From Arenibaculum pallidiluteum (GTDB lineage Bacteria; Pseudomonadota; Alphaproteobacteria; Azospirillales; Azospirillaceae), in the NCBI RefSeq assembly GCF_017355985.1, contig NZ_JAFIQU010000007.1, positions 124,001 through 188,000 of the forward strand: a DNA stretch of 64,000 bases, given 5' to 3'. This document shows, one piece after another, positions 1 to 6,503 of the stretch. Each line of letters opens with the position of its first letter. Within the stretch, counting starts at the first letter, position 1. The notes beneath the pieces were generated by a model. The model ran no database searches. It saw nothing but the letters and a program-made list of their open reading frames with translations, and was not told the origin of the DNA. A program made the position numbers and the translations under genes.

Positions 1-174
1 GTCGAGATCGTGACGCGCCGCTCCATGCCCGTGAACACCGACGGCGAGATCACGACCTTCACCCCGGCGCGCTTCACCGTCCATCCCGGGGCCGTGCTGA
101 TCGCCTGCCCGCTCCCGGCGTCCGGCGCCGAGGCGGTGCCCTCCGACGCGGAGACCCGGCCGGCCGCTGCCTGA
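1..174 (+). CDS. Lipid/diacylglycerol kinase-like protein, C-terminal end (partial)
   Basis: The window opens inside this gene; only the last 57 codons are present, ending at TGA 172-174. The visible peptide has the pattern PVNTDGEITTFTPARFTVHP followed by GAVLIACP. That resembles the C-terminal beta-sandwich of the YegS/DgkA diacylglycerol-kinase catalytic family, where a conserved DGE is followed by a hydrophobic stretch ending in a proline. If so, it phosphorylates a lipid or sphingoid substrate with ATP at the membrane. The family call rests on this short tail alone, because the ATP-binding GGDGT motif lies outside the window. Confidence 0.55.
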   Translation, partial: VEIVTRRSMPVNTDGEITTFTPARFTVHPGAVLIACPLPASGAEAVPSDAETRPAAA

Positions 175-614
175 TTCTCGGACAGTTGCGTCGAACCGTG
201 CTTGAGCACACGGATTGGCCGCCGGCTAAATCCGGCGCATCTTCCGCGAATCCTCAAAGGATCCGATGGCTCGCCACTTGCAGGCCCCTTCGCTTTGGAA
301 GAGCCGCGGAAGGGGTCGGGGATGGCTGCGCAGCATAAGCCGCCTGTGAACCTTTCGCCCGAGGTGCTGGACATCGCATCCCGGACGGTAACGGCGATCG
401 AGGAGATCACCCGCCCCCACCGAGTTGCTGGCGATGAACGCCGGGATCGGGGCGGCCGGGGGGGGGGGGCAGGCCGGTCACGGCCTGGATCCGGGGGGAG
501 TCCGGGTCCGGGAGGCGCTTTTGCCGCACAACCGGCACCGAACATTGAAGGAGTATGTAAACCTGTAGGGATATGATCGCATGACGGGAATCGAACCGGG
601 ATCGTGCGGACGAC
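175..614. other. 440-bp intergenic stretch with a 12-G tract
   Basis: No gene can be assigned with confidence. An open frame from 322 begins with protein-like sequence (MAAQHKPPVNLSPEVLDIAS) but dissolves into Gly/Arg-rich sequence at a run of twelve G (458-469). Past the run another frame stays open to a stop near 569. This could be a small gene split by a homopolymer length change, a decayed gene, or chance. Around 578-600 the minus strand reads like the T-arm and 3' end of a tRNA, but the T-stem does not pair. Confidence 0.4.
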
Positions 615-1670
615 ATGGCGGCGGAGGGGAAAGCGAGCGGCGGAGGACGGCGCGACGAGGAGGCCGCCCGTGATTCGCTCCATATGCTGCCTCTGGTGAC
701 GGTGCCGCTGGCGACGCCCGGGCTCCGGCGCGCGCACCTGATCAAGAACTCGCGCCTGCAGACCGTGGTCGAGATCTTCCGGGCGGACGGGCCCGGAAGC
801 GGCCAGGTGGAGATCGAGCAGGTCCCCAACCTCTTCCCCGGCGATGCCGACGGCCTCGGCGCCGACATGCCGATCCTGCGCCAGCTCGCATCCATCAACA
901 GCTTCGACGTCTTCACCCTGCGGGTCGAACTGCGCTCGCGCGGGATCGCGGTCGAGGACCACGAGATGCTGACGCTGTCCAAGCGCAAGCGCGCCGAGCT
1001 CACCGAGGCCATGCGCGACTTCACGCGGCCCCTGATCCTCCAGGTCTACGGAAGCGATGATCGCGAGATCACGGATGTCGGCGACATCCTGCGCATGTTC
1101 GCCCATCCAGACCGTGAGGAGGCGCTGCGCAACCTGAGGCGCCTGTCGGAGCGGCTCCAGATCGAGCTGGCGGAGATTCCCCGCTTTCTCGAGGACTACG
1201 GGGACGTGTTCCTCTCCCTGGCCTATTTTCGCCAGTGCCTGGACCAGGTCGTGCCCGAGATCCACCGCTTCCAGGCCTGGGTCGGCGAGGCGCTGAAGGT
1301 CCAGCAGATCGCGGCCGATATCGGCGTGGTGCGCCAGATCGGCGAGGCGAACCGCGACATCGGCGACATCACGGGATCCCTGACCGGGCGCTTCGAGAGC
1401 TTCGACCGCCGCTCGCGGGACTTCTGGGCCGACATCAACGCCGAGACGTTCCGCCAGCTCCGCGAGTTGATCCAGGCGCATCACGCGACGATCGGAGGCG
1501 TGCTGTGCGGGCTGGTGCTGAAGATGGACCTGTGGAGGGAGCGCTTTCCCGAAGGGAAGGGCGGGCCGCTGAAGCGCGTGGAGTTCTTCCGCTCCGAGGT
1601 CCTGCCCGGCCTCTCGCGCATCAAGGACATCGAGCGCGAGGCCGCCCGCAGCCTGCGCCAGGCCGCGTGA
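615..1670 (+). CDS. Conserved hypothetical protein, 351 aa
   Basis: Function is not recognised. The protein is soluble-looking, without signal peptide or membrane segments, and mostly helical. Helical segments dominate residues 100-340, with an acidic and arginine-rich centre and a well-formed C-terminal region containing HHATIGGVLCGLVLKMDLW. Codon use and GC-rich third positions match neighbouring real genes. The ATG at 615 is the first in frame; a later ATG near residue 24 (MLPLVTVPLATPG) begins the better-ordered part and could be the true start. The gene stands alone, between the lipid-kinase end and an AT-richer intergenic stretch. I believe it is a real gene but assign no role. Confidence 0.75.
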   Translation: MAAEGKASGGGRRDEEAARDSLHMLPLVTVPLATPGLRRAHLIKNSRLQTVVEIFRADGPGSGQVEIEQVPNLFPGDADGLGADMPILRQLASINSFDVFTLRVELRSRGIAVEDHEMLTLSKRKRAELTEAMRDFTRPLILQVYGSDDREITDVGDILRMFAHPDREEALRNLRRLSERLQIELAEIPRFLEDYGDVFLSLAYFRQCLDQVVPEIHRFQAWVGEALKVQQIAADIGVVRQIGEANRDIGDITGSLTGRFESFDRRSRDFWADINAETFRQLRELIQAHHATIGGVLCGLVLKMDLWRERFPEGKGGPLKRVEFFRSEVLPGLSRIKDIEREAARSLRQAA

Positions 1671-2117
1671 GACGGGGGCCTGATCGCTTCGCGTCGGCGC
1701 GGCATCGGGACTTTCCCGAAACGCGAAGGCCCCGGCGCAGCAGCGCACGGGGCCCGACTCGCATCGCGAGAATTCGGTCGGATCGATGATCCATGTATCC
1801 GGCTAGAATGCCGGTAAGTTTTCCTGATTGTCTTGCACCAACCACAAGTGGTGCATCAAACCTGCGCCGGTGGAGTCATGGAGTTTAATCACCCTCCTGG
1901 GCTGCGTATCGGGAAACTTCTCCGGTTCTTCATCGCCTTTAAGGCGATGGCTGGATGCTTTATCGGACCACCTCGCCCTATTTGCTTGCGAGCCGATGGT
2001 GCTCTCCTTCGCAAGGGGTGTCAAGGCCGTGCGGCATGGTGGAACGACCTGCCGCAGGCACGAGAAAAAGCGGTGGACATCGGGTGGCGGACCCGGTAAC
2101 TACGCGGCCTCTGCGAC
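1671..2117. other. 447-bp intergenic stretch, AT-richer and hairpin-rich
   Basis: From about 1800 to 2090 the base composition is visibly less GC-rich than anything around it, and several strong small hairpins occur. GCACCA/TGGTGC with an 8-nt loop lies near 1836-1855, and CATCGCC/GGCGATG with a 5-nt loop lies near 1930-1950. Overlapping open frames exist on both strands (1833-2099 plus, 1803-2024 minus) but none has a recognisable domain or a convincing ribosome site. Possibilities are a structured RNA, an insertion-element remnant or an unannotated short gene. It ends directly against tRNA-Asp. Confidence 0.45.
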
Positions 2118-2194
<77 letters not shown>

Positions 2195-2205
2195 CTTTCC
2201 CTTCG

Positions 2206-2243
2206 GGGCTTCGGCCCGGACCGACCGGGTCCGGCCGAAGCCC
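2206..2243 (+). terminator. Strong stem-loop just after tRNA-Asp
   Basis: GGGCTTCGGC(C)CGGACC pairs with GGTCCGGCCGAAGCCC around a short loop, about 16 pairs with one bulged C, starting 12 bases after the tRNA end. There is no following T-run, so it may be a non-canonical terminator or processing signal for the tRNA transcript rather than a textbook intrinsic terminator. Confidence 0.5.
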
Positions 2244-2374
2244 GGAAGAGGATCCGCCCGCAGAAAATCCATCAGACAGAACCGAATTGGGGTCGCCGAA
2301 CGCCGGCGCCGATGCTGATGCCGCCCGGGTGATCCGGAACAGGACGTTTGCCGCGGCGGTCTGTTGGCCGGGCC

Positions 2375-3658
2375 ATGTCTCCGATAGACCTTGCCGCCGT
2401 GCTCGTGGTCCTGACCGCGCTGTTTGGCGTCTTCAACTATCTCTGGCTCCGTCTCCCGCCGACCATCGGCCTCGTGGTGGTGGCGCTGTTCGCCTCGCTC
2501 GCGGTGCTGGGGCTGGACGCGCTGCTGCCGGGCTGGTCCTTCAGCGCGGCGGTCCGCACGGCGATTCGCGGCCTCGACTTCCACGAGGCGCTGATGGAGG
2601 GGATGCTGAGTTTCCTGCTCTTCGCGGGGGCGCTGCACGTGGACCTGGAGGCCCTGCGCCGCGAGCGCTGGCCCATCCTCGCCCTTGCCACCGCGGGGGT
2701 GGTCGTCTCGACCCTGGTGATCGGCCTGGGCTTCCACCTGCTGGTGGGCATGCCGCTGGCGCTCGCGCTCGTCTTCGGGGCGCTGATCAGCCCCACCGAT
2801 CCGGTGGCCGTCCTCGGCATCCTGAAGACGGTCAGGGTGCCGAAATCGCTCGAGGTGCGGATCGCCGGCGAGAGCCTGTTCAACGACGGCGTCGGAGTCG
2901 TGGTCTTCCTGATCGCCTCGGCCGTGGCCTTCGGCGGCGCCGGCCACGATGGCGGCGCGCCTGGGGCGGCGGCGCCCGGCTTCGGCGATGTCGCGCGCCT
3001 CTTCGCGGTCGAGGCGCTGGGCGGCTGCCTGCTCGGCCTCGTCACGGGCTGGATCGGCTACCGCGCCCTGCGCGCGGTCGACGAGTACACACTGGAGACC
3101 CTGATCACGCTGGCGGTGGTGATGGGCACCTATGCGCTCGCGCCCGCTCTCGGGACCAGCGGACCGATCGCCGTGGTGGTCGCCGGGCTGATCATCGGGA
3201 ACCCCGGCGTCCGTCTCGGCATGAGCGCGCACACGCGCGAGAACCTCCTGGTCTTCTGGCACCTGCTGGACGAGCTGCTGAACGCCGTTCTGTTCCTGCT
3301 GATCGGCATCGAGGTGCTGGCGATCCCGCTGGATTCGGGCGCGCTGGTACCCGCGCTGCTGGCGATCCCGCTCGCGCTGGCGGCCCGCTTCGTCAGCGTC
3401 GCCCTGCCGCTGGCCCTCTTCGCCAGGTTGCGCCCGGTCCTGATGAAGGCGGTCCCGGTGATGACCTGGGGCGGGTTGCGCGGCGGCATCTCCATCGCCC
3501 TGGCGCTGTCGCTGCCCCAGGGGCCGGGACAGCCGCTGCTGCTGACCGCGACCTATGCGGTGGTGATCTTCTCGATCGTGGTCCAGGGGCTCACCGTCGG
3601 GCGGGTGATCGGCCACTATCACCTGCCCGCGCCCGGGTCGCCGGGCGACGGACGCTAG
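2375..3658 (+). CDS. Na+/H+ antiporter, CPA1 (NhaP-like) family
   Basis: A 427-residue polytopic membrane protein with about 12 hydrophobic segments throughout. Family-typical features are the SPTDPVAVLGILK segment near residue 140, the following GESLFNDGVGVVVF stretch containing the ND acidic site expected to bind the cation, and a later WGGLRGGISIALALSLP segment shared by NhaP/NHE exchangers. It should exchange cytoplasmic Na+ (or K+) for H+ across the inner membrane for pH and salt homeostasis. The chosen ATG at 2375 begins directly before the first membrane helix (MSPIDLAAVLVVLTALFGVF); an upstream TTG at 2348 would add nine charged residues. Its stop overlaps the stop of the convergent acetyltransferase by four bases. 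Confidence 0.88.
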   Translation: MSPIDLAAVLVVLTALFGVFNYLWLRLPPTIGLVVVALFASLAVLGLDALLPGWSFSAAVRTAIRGLDFHEALMEGMLSFLLFAGALHVDLEALRRERWPILALATAGVVVSTLVIGLGFHLLVGMPLALALVFGALISPTDPVAVLGILKTVRVPKSLEVRIAGESLFNDGVGVVVFLIASAVAFGGAGHDGGAPGAAAPGFGDVARLFAVEALGGCLLGLVTGWIGYRALRAVDEYTLETLITLAVVMGTYALAPALGTSGPIAVVVAGLIIGNPGVRLGMSAHTRENLLVFWHLLDELLNAVLFLLIGIEVLAIPLDSGALVPALLAIPLALAARFVSVALPLALFARLRPVLMKAVPVMTWGGLRGGISIALALSLPQGPGQPLLLTATYAVVIFSIVVQGLTVGRVIGHYHLPAPGSPGDGR

Positions 3659-4164
3659 TGTCCGATCCCGAACGCAGGCGGGTAGAGCACCTGGCCGGCC
3701 CGGCCGGCCAGCGCGCCCGGCGACAGCTCCAGCGCCATGAAGGCCGGCCCGGTGAAGGGCGAGGCCAGCTTCGCCGCGAGCGCCGCCGAGAAGCCGAACC
3801 GCGGATAGAAGCCGGGATGGCCGAGCACGACCACGGCGCCCCAGCCTCGCGCGCGCAGCAGCGGCAGGGACTCGGCGACGAGGCGGGAGCCGATGCCCCG
3901 GCGCTGCCGGTCGGGCCGGACGGCCATTGGGGCCAGGGACACGGCGCGCACCGGGGTGCCGTCCACCGTGACGGCCAATTCGCTGTAGAGGATGTGCCCG
4001 ACCACGTCGCCCCCTTCGAGCGCGACGAGGGAAGACGCCACCAGCCCGTCGGCGCGCAGGCGCCGGACGAGCTCCGCCTCGTGCTCGCCGCCGAAGGCGG
4101 CGCGGTTCAGCGCCGCCACGGCGTCGTGATGGGCCAGGCTTTCCTCGGAAATCGTCATCGGCAT
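3655..4164 (-). CDS. GNAT-family N-acetyltransferase
   Basis: A 169-residue protein with the GNAT fold pattern: an N-terminal strand-helix (residues 1-60), the central strand VRAVSLAPMAVRPD, and the acetyl-CoA pyrophosphate-binding loop RQRRGIGSRL matching Q/R-x-x-G-x-G/A. The later HPGFYPRFGFSAA segment is common in the YhbS-like subgroup. It would transfer an acetyl group from acetyl-CoA to a small molecule or protein amine; the acceptor cannot be told. It is convergent with the antiporter gene, sharing four bases at the stop codons, and lies downstream of the TetR gene on the same strand with a gap of 65 bases. Confidence 0.85.
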   Translation of the reverse strand: MPMTISEESLAHHDAVAALNRAAFGGEHEAELVRRLRADGLVASSLVALEGGDVVGHILYSELAVTVDGTPVRAVSLAPMAVRPDRQRRGIGSRLVAESLPLLRARGWGAVVVLGHPGFYPRFGFSAALAAKLASPFTGPAFMALELSPGALAGRAGQVLYPPAFGIGH

Positions 4165-4229
4165 CCCTCCGCCTCCACGCGGCCTTCCGGCCCTCCATGG
4201 ATCCCTGCCGTCCGCCGCGGCCGTGCTCG

Positions 4230-4964
4230 TCAGGGGCCGGCCATGGGCGGGCCGGTCTCGATCCCGAAGTCACGCAGCAGCCGGTCGATGGCCCGTTCGA
4301 TCACGGGCCGGACGTCGTCCGGCGTCGGCGTCTGATAGATGTGCTTCCTGATGCCGAGATAGACGATGCTGCCGTGGAGGTTCCAGATGTCCTCCATGTC
4401 GGGCCTGCGCTCGCCTTGGGCGGCGGCCTGGATCTCGTCCATCAGCGGCGCCAGCGCGAACTGCTGCAGGTGCGTGAAGTAGCGCGCGTTGAGCTTCTCG
4501 CCCGTGAGGCCCGAGAACATGAAGATTCGCAGCCATTCGTACCGGAATATCGCGTCCGTATACTCGCAGTAGAATCGGAAGATGCGCTCCTTGAGCGGCA
4601 GGCTCCTGTCCCTCAGCAGCGCCGGCCATTCGGGCGAGAGCCGGCCGAGATAGACGTGCTCGAACACGGCGTCGAGGAGGCTCTCCTTGCTGTCGAAGTA
4701 CTTGTAGAGCAGCGACTGCGTGATCCCGAGACGGCTCGAGAGATCCCGCGTCCTTCCCTCCAGCCCCACCTCGGCGAAGAAGGCCACGGCCGCCTGCACG
4801 ATCTGCAGCCGCCGCTCCTCCGGCGGCAGGCGCTTGCGTTGCCGCGCCCGCCGCGGCTCCGCGGCGGCGGGCTGCGTTGCTGCGGGGGGCGTGGCGGGGA
4901 CTTCCGCGATTGCGGGCTCCGCCGGGGCTCCCGGGTTGATGGCTGAAGGCTGTGAACGCGGCAT
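4230..4964 (-). CDS. TetR-family transcriptional regulator
   Basis: The DNA-binding domain follows an Ala/Pro-rich tail: RRLQIVQAAVAFFAEVGLEG leads into the helix-turn-helix TRDLSSRLGITQSLLYKYFD, typical of TetR proteins. The C-terminal ligand-sensing domain is helical and not diagnostic. It is transcribed away from the molybdenum hydroxylase/TRAP operon beginning at 5096, so it is the likely repressor of that operon. I prefer the ATG at 4964 over an in-frame ATG at 5018. The shorter form leaves the palindrome 4998-5012 outside the coding region, and residues before position 19 look non-conserved. If 5018 is right, the protein is 262 aa rather than 244. Confidence 0.85.
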   Translation of the reverse strand: MPRSQPSAINPGAPAEPAIAEVPATPPAATQPAAAEPRRARQRKRLPPEERRLQIVQAAVAFFAEVGLEGRTRDLSSRLGITQSLLYKYFDSKESLLDAVFEHVYLGRLSPEWPALLRDRSLPLKERIFRFYCEYTDAIFRYEWLRIFMFSGLTGEKLNARYFTHLQQFALAPLMDEIQAAAQGERRPDMEDIWNLHGSIVYLGIRKHIYQTPTPDDVRPVIERAIDRLLRDFGIETGPPMAGP

Positions 4965-4997
4965 GTCGATGTCTACCAGCGCGGGATCGTCAGCAGA

Positions 4998-5047
4998 GCG
5001 GAAAATTTCCGCTTGCACGGTTTGCGGAACGAATAGATCATTTGATC
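4998..5047. promoter_or_regulatory. Divergent control region with two palindromes (candidate TetR operators)
   Basis: Between the TetR gene and the hydroxylase operon lie two inverted repeats: GCGGAAA-A-TTTCCGC at 4998-5012 and GATCA-TT-TGATC at 5036-5047. Both are symmetrical sites of the size TetR dimers bind, and the second is about 50 bases before the ATG of the first operon gene. Autoregulation and control of the divergent operon are inferred from position. Confidence 0.55.
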
Positions 5048-5095
5048 ACTAAAAAGGATCGCCCGGAAGCGGCGACGCTCACAAGAGGAAACCAG

Positions 5096-5974
5096 ATGAA
5101 GGGCGCATCGCTCGCCTATGCGCGTGCGAACGACGTTTCGCATGCTCTCGAGCTGTGGCGGCGGGCGGGACCGGACGCGCGGCTCCTCGCCGGCGGACAG
5201 AGCCTGCTTGCCGGGATCAACCTCCGGCTCAACGAGATCCCTGGCCTGATCGACATCAGCCGCATCGGGGAGCTTCGCGGCGTCGCCGATCTGGGGGACC
5301 GGCTGCGCATCGGCGCGCTGACCCGGCATGCCGACCTGCAGGCCGACCCGCTGGTCGCCGCGCATGCGCCCGCCTTCGCCCAGGCCGCCCCGCTGATCGC
5401 CCATGCCGCGATCCGGACCCGCGGAACCATCGGCGGGTCGCTGGCCTATGCCGATCCCGCCGCGGAGCTGCCGGCCTGCGTCCTGGCGCTCGACGCGGAG
5501 ATCGTCCTGCGCGCCGAGGCCGGCGAGCGCCGCGTCGCGGCCGAGAATTTCTTCCTGGGCCTCTTCGAGACGGCGCTCCGGCCCTTCGAGATGATCGTGG
5601 CGGTCGAGGTCCCGAAGATCGGCCCGAACCGCCGCCATGCCGTGCTGGAGCTCGCGCGCCGCAGCGGCGACTACGCGATGGCCGGCCTCGTCCTCGCGGC
5701 GGATGTCGCGGGCGGGCGCCTGCACGACGTGCGGCTGAGCTATTTCAGCATGGGCCCGGCGCCGGTCCTGGCCCGCGGCGCCATGGCCGCGCTCGATTCG
5801 GACGAGGGGGTGGAGGCCGCCTGCGCCGCCCTCGGCACCGACCTGGACCCGGTCGCGGATCTCCAGGGCGGGCCGGAGATGAAGCGCCATCTCGCGGGCG
5901 TTCTCCTGCACCGCGCCGTCGCCGGCCTTCTCGGCCACTCCCCCGTCTCCGGAGGCAATCATGGCCGAGGCTGA
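5096..5974 (+). CDS. Molybdenum hydroxylase, FAD-binding (CoxM-type) subunit
   Basis: A 292-residue protein of the CO-dehydrogenase/xanthine-dehydrogenase medium-subunit family. The two FAD-binding segments are LLAGGQSLLAGINLRL near residues 31-46 and AAIRTRGTIGGSLAYADPAAE near 102-122. The C-terminal CODH/XDH FAD domain (FSMGPAPVLARGAMAAL) follows. FAD here passes electrons from the iron-sulfur subunit to an acceptor. The ATG at 5096 is preceded by AGAGGAA. The gene overlaps the next one by 14 bases, showing tight translational linkage with the small and large subunits. The substrate is set by the large subunit and is unknown. Confidence 0.92.
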   Translation: MKGASLAYARANDVSHALELWRRAGPDARLLAGGQSLLAGINLRLNEIPGLIDISRIGELRGVADLGDRLRIGALTRHADLQADPLVAAHAPAFAQAAPLIAHAAIRTRGTIGGSLAYADPAAELPACVLALDAEIVLRAEAGERRVAAENFFLGLFETALRPFEMIVAVEVPKIGPNRRHAVLELARRSGDYAMAGLVLAADVAGGRLHDVRLSYFSMGPAPVLARGAMAALDSDEGVEAACAALGTDLDPVADLQGGPEMKRHLAGVLLHRAVAGLLGHSPVSGGNHGRG

Positions 5975-6503
5975 ATTCTCCACGCTGGTCGAGGTCTCGC
6001 TGCGGGTGAACGGCGAACGGGTCAGCCGGCGCGTCGAGGCGCGCCGCCACCTGATCGACTTCCTGCGGCTCGATCTCGGGCTGACGGGCTCGCATGCGGG
6101 ATGCGAGCACGGCGTCTGCGGCGCCTGCACCGTACGCGTCGACGGCGAGATCGTGCGCGGCTGCCTGACCCTCGCGGCCCAGCTCGACGGGGCCGATGTC
6201 TGGACCATCGAAGGCCTGTCGGACACCGGCGAGGTCCGGGACCTGCAGCAGGCCTTCGTCGCGCGCAACGCGCTGCAATGCGGCTACTGCACGCCCGGGA
6301 TGCTGGCGACCTGCGCGGACCTGCTGGAGCGCTCGCCCGCGCCCAGCCGCGCGGAGATCCGCGAGCACATCTCCGGGAACTACTGCCGGTGTACCGGCTA
6401 CGAGGCGATCATCGACGCGGTCGAGACCGTGGCCGCCGCACGCCGCGCCGCGACCGGCCAAGTCGCGATCGGCCAAGCCACGATTGGGGAGACGGCCGAA
6501 TGA
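5961..6503 (+). CDS. Molybdenum hydroxylase, [2Fe-2S] (CoxS-type) subunit
   Basis: A 180-residue subunit carrying two [2Fe-2S] clusters. The N-terminal plant-ferredoxin-like domain has GCEHGVCGAC (Cys48, 53, 56) plus Cys68. The helical C-terminal domain has CGYC (Cys107, 110) and CRC (Cys142, 144). All eight ligands are present, so the electron relay should work. It would carry electrons from the molybdenum centre to FAD. The stop overlaps the next ATG (ATGA). Unusually, the C-terminus ends in a 5-residue repeat (ATGQV-AIGQA-TIGET) encoded by 15-bp units at 6450-6494, beyond the conserved domain. Confidence 0.95.
   Translation: MAEAEFSTLVEVSLRVNGERVSRRVEARRHLIDFLRLDLGLTGSHAGCEHGVCGACTVRVDGEIVRGCLTLAAQLDGADVWTIEGLSDTGEVRDLQQAFVARNALQCGYCTPGMLATCADLLERSPAPSRAEIREHISGNYCRCTGYEAIIDAVETVAAARRAATGQVAIGQATIGETAE
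6450..6494 (+). repeat. 15-bp tandem repeat at the 3' end of the coxS-type gene
   Basis: Two clear 15-bp units (GCGACCGGCCAAGTC, GCGATCGGCCAAGCC) and a third, diverged unit lie in frame just before the stop and encode ATGQV, AIGQA and TIGET. Confidence 0.6.

Noticed and set aside
202-576. Open frame of 124 codons before the 351-aa gene
   Set aside because: Only the middle looks protein-like; it crosses the 12-G tract and ends in low-complexity Gly/Arg sequence, so I do not call it a gene.
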